NCBI RefSeq assembly: GCF_042663885.1
Contig: NZ_JBHSXV010000001.1
Source: Aquipuribacter hungaricus
GTDB taxonomy: Bacteria > Actinomycetota > Actinomycetes > Actinomycetales > JBBAYJ01
Reading direction: 5' to 3' (one strand)
DNA: 64,000 nucleotides
Part shown: in pieces, positions 1 through 7,609 of the stretch
How the letters are laid out: the number at the start of each line of letters is the position of its first letter
How positions within the stretch are numbered: position 1 is the first letter of the stretch
The notes under the pieces: model-generated
The model's input: only the letters and a program-made list of their open reading frames with translations
Database searches by the model: none
Told to the model about the DNA's origin: nothing
Position numbers and translations under genes: made by a program

Positions 1-1138
1 TGCAGCGGCCCATCCCCGCCAGGGCGCACGCGGTCCCGCCGCCCCGGCGCGACAGCCGGGGCGTGCAGCGTCGGATGTCGAAGGCGGTGTGGACGGCCTC
101 GACGGCCTCCCGGGCCCGCGCGCGGGAGGAGAACAGGCCGACGTAGGCCGCGGCCGGGTGGTCGGCGCCCGGGTGGGAGACGACGGACAGGCGCGGCACC
201 GGCTCGTCGGTGACCTTGACCCAGGCCGCCCGCTCCGGGCGGGTCGAGCGCCGGTTGTAGCTCGGCCGGTGCTCGGCGATGAGCCTCAGCTCCCTCACCT
301 GCGCCTCCAGGGCGGTCGCGCAGACGACGTGCTCGACGCTGCGGGCGACCTGGACCATCTCCGTCATCCGCCGGCGCTTCTCCGAGGCGGTGAAGTAGCT
401 GCGGACCCGGGTGCGGATGTCCAGCGACGAGCCGACGTAGAGCACCCGGCCGCCGCCGTCGACGAAGCGGTAGACCCCGGGGCAGCTGGGCAGCCCGTCG
501 ACGAGGTGCCGGCGCGAGCGGCGGCCGTCGTCGGTGCGGCAGAAGTCGAGCAGGTCCTCCACCGTCGTGACGCCGCGCGCCCGGGCGAGCAGGGCGTGCA
601 GCACGTCGACCGTGGCGCGCGCGTCGGCCAGCGCCCGGTGCACCGGCGTCGTGGTGGCCCGGAAGTAGGCGGCCAGGGTGCCGAGCTTGCGGTTGGGGAC
701 CTCGTCGTCGGTGACGAGGCGCCGGGCGAGCGCGACGGTGTCCACGACCTCGAAGCGGGGCCAGGGCCGGCCCTGCGCGGTGCAGGCGGCCCGGAGGAAC
801 GAGATGTCGAAGCGGGCGTTGTGCGCCACCAGGACGCTGCCGGCGGCGAAGTCGAGGAAGGCGGGCAGCGCCGCCGTCATCCGCGGGGCGCCCACGAGCA
901 TGCCGTTCGTGATGCCGGTGAGCAGGGCGATCTGCGGCGGCACGGGCACACCGGGGTCCACGAGGGTCTGCAGCTCACCGACGACCTCGCCGCCGCGCAC
1001 GAGGACCGCGCCGATCTCGGTCACCGCGTCCTTGGCGGCGCTCCCGCCCGTCGTCTCGAGGTCGACGACGCAGAACGTCGTCTCGTGCAGGGGGCGACCC
1101 AGGTCCTCGAAGCTGCCCTGCACGGTCATGGTGCTCAT
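1..1138 (-). CDS. DEDDh exonuclease / GIY-YIG endonuclease fusion protein (partial)
   Basis: About 379 residues are visible; the C-terminus lies beyond the window start. The N-terminal domain (about residues 20-185) is a DnaQ-like 3'-5' exonuclease: VDLETTG gives the first Asp/Glu pair, AHNARFD the second Asp, and HRALADARA the His and last Asp of the DEDDh set. A GIY-YIG domain follows (GVYRF then LYVGSS, about residues 215-290), as in the N-terminus of UvrC. Known relatives, such as Rv2191 of M. tuberculosis as I recall it, join a Pol III epsilon-like nuclease to a UvrC-like part. It should act on DNA during repair; the exact substrate is unknown. ATG 1138 is chosen because a TAGCGT -10 element sits 8 nt upstream; an in-frame ATG at 1129 is the alternative. 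Confidence 0.88.
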   Translation of the reverse strand, partial: MSTMTVQGSFEDLGRPLHETTFCVVDLETTGGSAAKDAVTEIGAVLVRGGEVVGELQTLVDPGVPVPPQIALLTGITNGMLVGAPRMTAALPAFLDFAAGSVLVAHNARFDISFLRAACTAQGRPWPRFEVVDTVALARRLVTDDEVPNRKLGTLAAYFRATTTPVHRALADARATVDVLHALLARARGVTTVEDLLDFCRTDDGRRSRRHLVDGLPSCPGVYRFVDGGGRVLYVGSSLDIRTRVRSYFTASEKRRRMTEMVQVARSVEHVVCATALEAQVRELRLIAEHRPSYNRRSTRPERAAWVKVTDEPVPRLSVVSHPGADHPAAAYVGLFSSRARAREAVEAVHTAFDIRRCTPRLSRRGGGTACALAGMGRC

Positions 1139-1146
1139 GGCCGCGG

Positions 1147-1152
1147 ACGCTA
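1147..1152 (-). promoter_or_regulatory. Predicted -10 element of the exonuclease gene
   Basis: TAGCGT on the minus strand, 8 nt before ATG 1138. Fits the leaderless pattern seen at many starts in this window. Confidence 0.4.
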
Positions 1153-1214
1153 GAGGGGGCCCCGGACACAGCCCCGGAGGCGCGGCGGGCGGGGGTTGTG
1201 TCCGGGCCCGTCCA

Positions 1215-1220
1215 TACCGT
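1215..1220 (+). promoter_or_regulatory. Predicted -10 element of the small Cys-rich protein gene
   Basis: TACCGT lies 7 nt before ATG 1228 and decides that start over the upstream GTG 1198. Confidence 0.5.
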
Positions 1221-1227
1221 CCTGGGC

Positions 1228-1512
1228 ATGCTCATCGACTGCGACTCCTGCACCGCGAGGCCCCGCGCCTGCGGCGACTGCATCGTCACCCACCTGCTGC
1301 AGGTGGGCCCCGTCCGCGGCAGCACCGAGGACTCCTGGGCCGAGCCCCACGAGGTGATGGACCCGGTGGACGCCGCTCCCGAGCTCACCGAGTCCGAGGT
1401 CGCGGCGGTGGCCGTGCTGTCCGCCGGCGGCCTGGTGCCGCCCCTGCGGCTGGTGACACCGACGCGCCCGGCGGGCGCGGGGCGCGGGGGCGCCCGCCGC
1501 CGCACCGGGTGA
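1228..1512 (+). CDS. Small cysteine-rich conserved hypothetical protein
   Basis: Encodes 94 residues. The N-terminus holds two cysteine pairs, CDSC at residues 5-8 and CGDC about eight residues later, which could bind a metal ion. The rest is acidic then Pro/Arg-rich, with no membrane segment. Similar short Cys-containing proteins are common in actinobacteria, but I know no function. ATG 1228 is preferred because of the -10 hexamer 7 nt upstream and because the Cys motif then starts the protein, as expected for a compact metal-binding domain. The next gene starts 15 nt downstream on the same strand but has its own -10-like hexamer, CAGGCT at 1515-1520. Confidence 0.65.
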   Translation: MLIDCDSCTARPRACGDCIVTHLLQVGPVRGSTEDSWAEPHEVMDPVDAAPELTESEVAAVAVLSAGGLVPPLRLVTPTRPAGAGRGGARRRTG

Positions 1513-1526
1513 GGCAGGCTGGCCCC

Positions 1527-2186
1527 GTGCAGGGGACCGGTGGCCGGGTCCCGGGGCCGCCCCGCCCGGCCGAGGACGGGACGGACGATGCCGAGGTCGG
1601 CGCCGTGGTGGCCGCCGTCGGGCCCAGGCTGCGCGCGCTGCGGGTGCGGCGGGGCGTGACCCTCACCCAGCTGTCCGCCGCCACGGGGGTGTCGGTGAGC
1701 ACGCTGTCCCGCCTGGAGTCCGGTCTGCGGAAGCCGACGCTGGAGCTTCTGCTGCTCCTGGCCAGGGCGCACCAGGTCTCCCTCGACGAGCTCGTCGAGG
1801 CACCGCCCACCGGCGACCCCCGCACCGTCTTCCGCCCGGTCCGGCGCAACGGGATGACGCTCGTGCCCCTGACCCGGCGCCCCGGTGGCCTGCAGGCGTT
1901 CAAGATGGTGCTGCCCCCGGGCCTGCCCAGCCGCGACCCGGAGCTGCAGACGCACGAGGGCTTCGAGTGGATGTACGTCCTGGCCGGCAGGCTGCGGCTG
2001 CTGCTCGGGGAGCACGACGTCGTGCTCGCCCCCGGCGAGGTGGCCGAGTTCGACACGCACGTCCCGCACGCCTTCCTCACGGCCGACGGCGAGGCGGTCG
2101 AGCTCCTCGTCCTCTTCGGCCCGCAGGGGGAGCGGGCGCACGTCCGCGCACGACCGGCCCGCGGCCGGGCGGCCCCGTCCCGCTGA
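1527..2186 (+). CDS. XRE-family regulator with C-terminal cupin domain
   Basis: Encodes 219 residues. An HTH_3 domain covers about residues 30-90, with the recognition helix around SVSTLSRLESG. A cupin_2 barrel covers about 130-205, seen in the run HEGFEWMYVLAG and in PGEVAEFD followed by HVPHAF. XRE-cupin proteins are one-component repressors whose cupin senses a small ligand; the ligand here cannot be told. GTG 1527 is preceded at 6 nt by CAGGCT, a possible -10 of a leaderless message. There is no obvious target operon: the genes on either side are a small hypothetical protein and a protease. Confidence 0.85.
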   Translation: MQGTGGRVPGPPRPAEDGTDDAEVGAVVAAVGPRLRALRVRRGVTLTQLSAATGVSVSTLSRLESGLRKPTLELLLLLARAHQVSLDELVEAPPTGDPRTVFRPVRRNGMTLVPLTRRPGGLQAFKMVLPPGLPSRDPELQTHEGFEWMYVLAGRLRLLLGEHDVVLAPGEVAEFDTHVPHAFLTADGEAVELLVLFGPQGERAHVRARPARGRAAPSR

Positions 2187-2206
2187 GGTCCCACCGCCCG
2201 GCTCAG

Positions 2207-2295
2207 GTCCCGGCGCCCGGTCGGGTGTGACCGCGTGGCTGACGTCCGACTGCCCGGCCGCGGTCCCGCCGCACGCTGACGTCCCGGCGCCCGGT
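2207..2295 (+). repeat. Direct 15-bp repeat in the gap before the protease gene
   Basis: GTCCCGGCGCCCGGT occurs at 2207-2221 and again at 2281-2295. Otherwise the 242-bp gap (2187-2428) holds only the promoter at its right end. Confidence 0.5.
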
Positions 2296-2416
2296 GACGT
2301 CCCCCCGTCGGGCTGGCCTCCCGCCCTGTCCGCGGTCGCCGGGCGGTCCTCGCGCGACGGTGCGACCAGCCGTGCGGTCGTCGGCCGATCCCCCCGGTTC
2401 GCGGGACCCCGGCGGC

Positions 2417-2422
2417 TACCGT
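2417..2422 (+). promoter_or_regulatory. Predicted -10 element of the zinc protease gene
   Basis: TACCGT, 6 nt before GTG 2429. It supports that start over the in-frame ATG at 2294. Confidence 0.5.
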
Positions 2423-2428
2423 GGCCGG

Positions 2429-3946
2429 GTGGGAGAGCAGCAGTACCGGGCCAGGCCCCGGCACGCAGCCCCCACGCCCGCCCAGGTGCTCTGGCCGGCC
2501 GCGGCCGTGGTCCTCGTGCTGCTCCTGCTCGCCCTGCTGGTGCGCCCCGGCTCGTTCGTCGTCAGCATCGGTCCTACCGGGCCCCCGGTCGCGCCGGCCG
2601 CCCAGGGACCGGCCGCGCGGGCGGCGGTCGGCCCGCCGTCGGGGGAACCGGCACCGTCGCCGGACCCTGCGGTGGGCGCGGCCGACGACGCCGACGGGGC
2701 GCTGGACGCCCTGGGCGGGCTCCTGCTCGCCCGCGACGCCGCCGTCGTCGGGGGCGACCCCGCCGGGTGGACCGCCGCGGGCGGCGACCCGGCCGCCGGC
2801 ACCGCACCCGACGGCGCCCTCGCCGTGCTGCGCTCGCTGCCCGTGACCGCGTTCGAGTCCTCCGTCGTCCCGGGGACGCTGGCACCGACGGACGACGGGG
2901 CGGACGGCACGCCGGACAGCGCGACAGACGGCTCCGCGGACGCGGCGGGCGCTCGCTGGCAGGCGCGGGTCGAGACGCGGTACGAGCTGGCCGGTGCCGT
3001 CGCCGTCGTCCGCAGCGACACCGTCCTGCTCGCACCGGCCCCCGCGGGCTCGTGGCAGGTCGTGTCGTGGGTCCCCCACCCGGCGCCGGGGGAGGTCGGC
3101 ACCGTCGCCCCCTGGGACCTCGGCGAGGTGCACGCGTCGGTCGGCGAGCGCAGCGTGGTCCTGTCGTGGACGGACCCGGCCGTGGTCGACGACGGCTCCG
3201 TCCCCTCGCAGGCGCTGCAGGACGCGCAGGCCTGGGGCGCCCGGGCCGCGGGCTGGGCGGACCGCGGGGCCACCGTCGTCGACTCCTATCTGGGGACGGG
3301 GTGGCCGCGCTCGACCCTGGTGCTGAGCCCCGCCACCACCGAGCAGTACGACGCCCTGGTCCCCGGGCCCGTCCCCGCCCGGCCCGACGTGTTCGCCGCC
3401 GTGACGACGGACGTGGCGACGCCCACGGGCGGGGGCGACCTGGTGGTGCTCAACCCGACCGCACGCCCGGAGCTCGTCGAGGAGACCTGGCAGGTCACGG
3501 TCACCCACGAGCTGGTCCACGTCGCCTCCGGGGCCAGGTACGGCGACTCGCAGGAGGTCTGGCTCGCCGAGGGCCTGGCGGACCTCGTCGGCTGGTCGAC
3601 GGTCGTCCCGTCGACGGCCTCCCGCGAGGACGTGGCCGGGCGCTTGCTGGACCGGGTGGCCGCCGGCGCGGCCGACGCCGGGTCGCTCCCGTCGGCCGAG
3701 GACTTCACCGCTGCTGACCCCGAGGTGGTGGGGGATGCCTACGAGGGGGCCTGGCTCGCGGCGCTCCTGCTGCAGGACGAGCTGGGGGTCGACGGCCTGC
3801 TCGAGGTGTACGCCGCCGCGTCGGGGCCGACCGAGGACCCTGCCGGGCGTACGGACGGCGCCCTGACCGCGGCGACCGGCCAGGGGCGCGAGGCGTTCCA
3901 GACCCGGTGGTCGGGCTACGTCGGCGCGCTCGCCGCCGCCCGATGA
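2429..3946 (+). CDS. Membrane-anchored gluzincin-type zinc metalloprotease
   Basis: Encodes 505 residues. A short basic N-terminus leads into one hydrophobic helix (about residues 18-40), so the rest is probably outside the cell as a signal-anchored protein. A Pro/Ala/Asp-rich linker follows, then a globular domain. HELVH at residues 360-364 is a zinc-binding HEXXH site, and WLAEGLAD about 25 residues later supplies the expected third ligand (Glu), the pattern of peptidase MA-like gluzincins. The substrate is unknown. Start chosen from the -10 hexamer at 2417. It shares ATGA with the following glycosyltransferase gene, which implies co-translation. Confidence 0.82.
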   Translation: MGEQQYRARPRHAAPTPAQVLWPAAAVVLVLLLLALLVRPGSFVVSIGPTGPPVAPAAQGPAARAAVGPPSGEPAPSPDPAVGAADDADGALDALGGLLLARDAAVVGGDPAGWTAAGGDPAAGTAPDGALAVLRSLPVTAFESSVVPGTLAPTDDGADGTPDSATDGSADAAGARWQARVETRYELAGAVAVVRSDTVLLAPAPAGSWQVVSWVPHPAPGEVGTVAPWDLGEVHASVGERSVVLSWTDPAVVDDGSVPSQALQDAQAWGARAAGWADRGATVVDSYLGTGWPRSTLVLSPATTEQYDALVPGPVPARPDVFAAVTTDVATPTGGGDLVVLNPTARPELVEETWQVTVTHELVHVASGARYGDSQEVWLAEGLADLVGWSTVVPSTASREDVAGRLLDRVAAGAADAGSLPSAEDFTAADPEVVGDAYEGAWLAALLLQDELGVDGLLEVYAAASGPTEDPAGRTDGALTAATGQGREAFQTRWSGYVGALAAAR

Positions 3947-5076
3947 CACGCCCCGGCCGCGTCCTCGTCGTCACCAACGACTTCCCGCCCCGCGCGGGAG
4001 GCATCGAGACCTACGTCGACGCCCTCGTCGGCCGGCTCGACCCGGAGCGCGTCGTCGTGCACGCCTGCGCCCAGGACGGCGCCGCGGAGCACGACCGCGG
4101 CCTGCCCTACCCGGTGGTGCGCGACCCCGCCCGGCTGCTGCTGCCGGGCCCGGGCCTGTCCCGGCGGGTGCGGGAGACGGCGCGGCGCCACGGGGCCGAC
4201 GCGGTGTGGTTCCCCTCCGCCGCCCCGCTGGCGCTGCTGGCGCCCGGGCTCCGCCGGGCGGGCGTGCGCACCGTCGTGGCCAGCGCCCACGGGCACGAGG
4301 TGTGGTGGGCGCGGCTGCCCGGTGCCCGGTGCGCCCTGCGTGCGCTGGGGGAGGGCGTGGACGTCGTCACCGTGGACTCGGCCGCCGTCCGTCGACCGGT
4401 CAGCCGTGGCCTCGGCGCAGCCGCGGCCGGGCGGGTCGTCCTCCTGTCGCCCGGGGTGGACGCCGACCGCTTCGCAGCACCACGCCCGCCGGGCGGGGAC
4501 GACCCGCTCGACGGCCCGGTCGTCCTGTGCGTGTCGCGCGCCGTGCCGCGCAAGGGCCATGCCCGGCTGCTCGACCTGTGGCCCGAGGTGCGGCGGCGCC
4601 ACCCCGCCGCCCGGCTGGTCCTCGCCGGGGGCGGCCCGGAGCTCGAGCGGCTCCGCCACCGGGCCCAGGACCTCCCCGGCGTCCAGGTGCTCGGGCGGGT
4701 GGACGACGACCGGCTCCCGGCGCTCTACGCCGCGGCCGACCTGTTCGTCCTCCCGGTGGCCGACCGGCTCGCGGGGCTGGTGACCGAGTCCCTCGGCATC
4801 GTCCTGCTCGAGGCCGCGGCGGCGGGCCTGCCGGTCGTGTCCGGGCGGGCCGGCGGCACCGTGGACGCGGTGCTGCACGGCCGCACCGGCCTGCTCGTCG
4901 ACGCCTCCGACCGCGACCAGCTGCTCGGGTCCGTCGAGACCTACCTCTCCGACCCGGGGCGCCGGCGCCGCGACGGCACGGCGGGGCAGGAGTGGGTGCG
5001 GGCGGCATGGACGTGGGACCGGACCGCCCGGCGGCTCGAGGCGCTGCTCGCGGGGGAGCCCGTCGACCGCTGGTGA
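3943..5076 (+). CDS. GT4 glycosyltransferase, PimB-like mannosyltransferase
   Basis: Encodes 377 residues with a GT-B fold. The N-terminal domain opens with a Rossmann strand and the FPPRAGGIET loop typical of GT4 enzymes. The C-terminal nucleotide-sugar site includes SRAVPRKGH, a GGGPE turn, and the EX7E region (E-S-L-G-I-V-L-L-E, about residue 290). In mycobacteria the corresponding position, beside fadD15, holds PimB' (Rv2188c), which adds the second mannose to phosphatidylinositol mannoside. A role in mannolipid synthesis at the inner membrane face is inferred from that and from similarity. ATG 3943 overlaps the protease stop codon. Confidence 0.82.
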   Translation: MTRPGRVLVVTNDFPPRAGGIETYVDALVGRLDPERVVVHACAQDGAAEHDRGLPYPVVRDPARLLLPGPGLSRRVRETARRHGADAVWFPSAAPLALLAPGLRRAGVRTVVASAHGHEVWWARLPGARCALRALGEGVDVVTVDSAAVRRPVSRGLGAAAAGRVVLLSPGVDADRFAAPRPPGGDDPLDGPVVLCVSRAVPRKGHARLLDLWPEVRRRHPAARLVLAGGGPELERLRHRAQDLPGVQVLGRVDDDRLPALYAAADLFVLPVADRLAGLVTESLGIVLLEAAAAGLPVVSGRAGGTVDAVLHGRTGLLVDASDRDQLLGSVETYLSDPGRRRRDGTAGQEWVRAAWTWDRTARRLEALLAGEPVDRW

Positions 5077-5109
5077 GCCGGCGGCCGCGGACCTGCTGCG
5101 GCCGGGGAC

Positions 5110-5152
5110 CTGACCGACAACGGCGGCACGACCGGCGGCACGGCCCGGTCAG
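5110..5152. terminator. Possible hairpin between convergent genes
   Basis: CTGACCG (5110-5116) can pair with CGGTCAG (5146-5152). It sits in the 103-bp gap between converging glycosyltransferase genes. There is no T tract, so terminator function is only inferred. Confidence 0.3.
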
Positions 5153-5179
5153 CAGTCAGGGTCCGGTCAGGGCGTGGAC

Positions 5180-6424
5180 CTAGCCGCCCACCGGGGCCTC
5201 CCGGGCCGGGACGTCGACCGTCGCGCCGTCGCCCCCGCCGCGTGCGGCGACGAGCAGCCAGACCGCGAGCCCGAGCAGCAGCAGGTTGCGCACCAGCAGG
5301 GACGCCGCGGCGAGCTGCCCGTCCCCGACCAGCCCGCCCCACTGCAGCGGGAACGTGAGGTGGGTGAGCAGGACGAGCGCGGCGACCAGCGGCAGGGTCC
5401 GCCGGGCGAGCCGTCCGTCGGGGCCGGGCACCGCCGCCGCCACCGCGGCCCCGCCGACCAGCCACAGGACGAACTGCGTCGACAGCAGCGGGCTGGTGGC
5501 CAGCAGCGCCACCACCGCCACGTACCAGCGCAGCGCCGGGGTGCGCCGGCGGGACAGCCACAGGCCCAGCCCCACCACGACGAGCATGAGCAGCGTCGCG
5601 ACCCGCGCCAGCACCGCGGCACCCGGCTCGAGGACCTCGTAGGTGCCGTTGACGAAGTCGCCGTCCACGGGCGTGCCCAGCGCCTGCTGCAGCGTCCACG
5701 GCAGGGCCATCGGCGACTCGACCTGGATGCCGCGCCCGGACAGGTTGCGCAGGAAGGTCCACGTGCCGTCCAGCAGCAGCGTCGAGGCCACCGCCACGGC
5801 CGTGCCGGCGACCAGCGCGCCGGCCAGCCAGCGGCGCTCGCGCAGGAACAGCAGCCCCAGCACCACGGGCCAGCCCTTGGCGGACGTGCCGAGCGCCGCC
5901 ATGACGCCGGCCAGCGCGGGGCGCCGGGCCGCCAGCAGCAGCGCGGCCGCGGCGAAGACCACGGGGACCAGGTCCAGCCGGGCCCACGAGATGAGGCCGA
6001 GCAGCGGCACGAGGACCACCCAGGCCCACATGCCGGCCGGGTGCGCGCTGCCCCGGCGGTGCGCCTGGAGCAGGAGCAGCAGCACCGCCAGGTCGGCGAG
6101 CAGCACGAGCGCCACGAAGCCCGGGCCGAACGGTCCCGGCAGCACGTCGGCGAGCAGCAGGACCGCGGCGGCCAGGGGCGGGTACATCCACGTCACGCCG
6201 TCCGGCATGGCGCCCGTGGCGGCGATCTGCCGGGCCCAGAACTCGTACAGCGCGAGGTCGCCCCACGCCAGCGAGCGCCCCGCGAAGTCGGTGGCCGCGT
6301 AGACCACGGCGACCACGAGGCGGGCCGTGACCCAGCCCAGCAGCACGACCGGGGCGCCGTGCGCGGGCGACGGCGGTGCGGGCGCCGGGACCGGGGCCCC
6401 GACCGGGAGACGGGTCGCGGCCAC
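5180..6424 (-). CDS. GT87-type polyprenol-phosphate-mannose mannosyltransferase-like membrane protein
   Basis: Encodes 414 residues with roughly ten hydrophobic segments spread over the whole length, apart from a short Pro/Ala-rich N-terminus and a polar C-terminus. The repertoire (DFAGRSLAWGDLALYEFWA near the N-terminus, then TWMYPPLAA in the first external loop) matches the DUF2029/GT87 family. Mycobacterial members extend or branch lipomannan with mannose from polyprenyl-phosphate-mannose outside the membrane. Rv2181 of this family lies in the equivalent mycobacterial block. GTG 6424 is supported by CATACT 6 nt upstream. It lies downstream of, and on the same strand as, the Flp pilin gene. 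Confidence 0.75.
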   Translation of the reverse strand: MAATRLPVGAPVPAPAPPSPAHGAPVVLLGWVTARLVVAVVYAATDFAGRSLAWGDLALYEFWARQIAATGAMPDGVTWMYPPLAAAVLLLADVLPGPFGPGFVALVLLADLAVLLLLLQAHRRGSAHPAGMWAWVVLVPLLGLISWARLDLVPVVFAAAALLLAARRPALAGVMAALGTSAKGWPVVLGLLFLRERRWLAGALVAGTAVAVASTLLLDGTWTFLRNLSGRGIQVESPMALPWTLQQALGTPVDGDFVNGTYEVLEPGAAVLARVATLLMLVVVGLGLWLSRRRTPALRWYVAVVALLATSPLLSTQFVLWLVGGAAVAAAVPGPDGRLARRTLPLVAALVLLTHLTFPLQWGGLVGDGQLAAASLLVRNLLLLGLAVWLLVAARGGGDGATVDVPAREAPVGG

Positions 6425-6430
6425 CGGGGG

Positions 6431-6436
6431 AGTATG
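6431..6436 (-). promoter_or_regulatory. Predicted -10 element of the GT87 gene
   Basis: CATACT on the minus strand, 6 nt before GTG 6424. Confidence 0.5.
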
Positions 6437-6456
6437 GCCCAGCGGGGAGGTGGGGC

Positions 6457-6723
6457 TCAGGCGTCGCTGGCCAGGCCGTCGCCGGCCGGTGCCGCGCAGC
6501 CGGTGGCCGAGGCGGCGCTGGCGCACTCGTCGACCGCACCGAACAGGCTGTCCAGCGTGCCGCCGAGGGCGAAGACGATGACGATGACCACGGCGGCGAT
6601 CCCGGCCACGAGCAGGCCGTACTCGACCGCCGAGGCACCCTCGTCGCGGGTGCGGAGAGGGGTGCGGGCAGGGTTGCCGGCACGGGCGCCGGTGCGCGGA
6701 CGGCAGGGCGGTGCAGCGGTCAT
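6457..6723 (-). CDS. Flp/Tad family type IVb pilin
   Basis: Encodes 88 residues. A basic leader of about 30 residues ends in DEGASAVEYGLLVAGIAAV, the Flp signature: G/A processing region, conserved Glu five residues into the mature protein, adjacent Tyr, then a hydrophobic helix. TadV-type prepilin peptidase would cleave just before the helix. The C-terminus carries two Cys that could form a disulfide. No assembly genes adjoin it except the CpaE/TadZ-like gene 4 kb away, so the main tad cluster is probably elsewhere. ATG 6723 is preferred over the upstream GTG 6777 because it gives a leader of normal length. Confidence 0.85.
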   Translation of the reverse strand: MTAAPPCRPRTGARAGNPARTPLRTRDEGASAVEYGLLVAGIAAVVIVIVFALGGTLDSLFGAVDECASAASATGCAAPAGDGLASDA

Positions 6724-6847
6724 GCCGGTCCTCCCCACGACGGGGCGTCGCCCCCCGCGGACGCGCAGGACCAGCATGCGCCCCGCCCCGCCGCGGGTGC
6801 ATCGGCGGGACGGACCCTCTTCTCGTCCCCCGTTCGGATGATGAGGC

Positions 6848-7609
6848 CTACGCGCCGTGGCGGGGGGCGTCGGTCCGTACCAGCCCGGACCTCACGGCGA
6901 TCATGACGGCCTGGGCGCGGTTGGTGGCGCCGAGCTTGTCGTAGATCTTGCCGATGTGGGTCTTGATGGTGGACTCGCTGATGAACAGCCGGCGCCCGAT
7001 CTGCGCCGCGGACAGCCCGTCGGCCAACAGGTGGAGGACCTCGGACTCCCGCGGGGACAGGGTCGGCCCCTTGGGCGCGGCCAGCTGGCGCTGCATGGCG
7101 GCCGCGAGGTTCTCCGCGGCGAAGGCGTGGGGCGCGGCGACCGCGTGCCGTGCGGCAGCGACCACCTCGTCGCTCGGGGCGTCCTTGTTGACGAAGGCGC
7201 TCGCGCCGGCCTCCAGCGCGCCGATGAGGTGCTCGTCGCCGGAGTACATGGTGAGCACGACGATGCCCATGTCCGGGGAGGCCTTGCGGACCCGCCCGGC
7301 CAGCTCGATGCCGTTGCCGTCCGGAAGGCGCACGTCGGTGACGAGCACGTGCGGGTCCTCCCGGGCGAGCACGCCCAGCGCCTCGCCGACCGAGGCGGCC
7401 TCGCCGACGACGGCGAAGTCGCCCGCCCGCTCGAACGCCCGGCGCAGGCCCTGGCGGATGAGCTCGTGGTCGTCGACGAGCACCACCCGGTGGACCGCCT
7501 CGGGCGGGACGTCCTCGGCCCGCCGCCGCAGCACCGGGGTCGCCCCCGACCCCGCGGCGCCCCCCGCGCCCGTCGAGGACGTCCCCTCCGTACCCGTCGT
7601 GCCGCTCAT
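6848..7609 (-). CDS. NarL/FixJ-family response regulator
   Basis: Encodes 253 residues. After a Gly/Ser/Thr-rich N-terminal tail of about 40 residues comes a receiver domain: VVLVDDHE gives the acidic pocket, VTDVRLPDG the phospho-acceptor Asp, and FVNKDAP the Lys. A LuxR-type HTH follows (LSPRESEVLHLLADG, then STIKTHIGKIY). Its ATG overlaps the stop of the histidine kinase gene (ATGA), so the two form a translationally coupled pair. The target genes are unknown; the Flp pilin gene 124 bp downstream is a plausible candidate by position only. Confidence 0.93.
   Translation of the reverse strand: MSGTTGTEGTSSTGAGGAAGSGATPVLRRRAEDVPPEAVHRVVLVDDHELIRQGLRRAFERAGDFAVVGEAASVGEALGVLAREDPHVLVTDVRLPDGNGIELAGRVRKASPDMGIVVLTMYSGDEHLIGALEAGASAFVNKDAPSDEVVAAARHAVAAPHAFAAENLAAAMQRQLAAPKGPTLSPRESEVLHLLADGLSAAQIGRRLFISESTIKTHIGKIYDKLGATNRAQAVMIAVRSGLVRTDAPRHGA

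Noticed and set aside
89..1153. Long open frame on the plus strand over the exonuclease gene
   Set aside because: Arg/Gly/Ala-rich translation with no motif. The minus strand encodes a clear DEDDh/GIY-YIG protein. At this GC content antisense frames stay open by chance.
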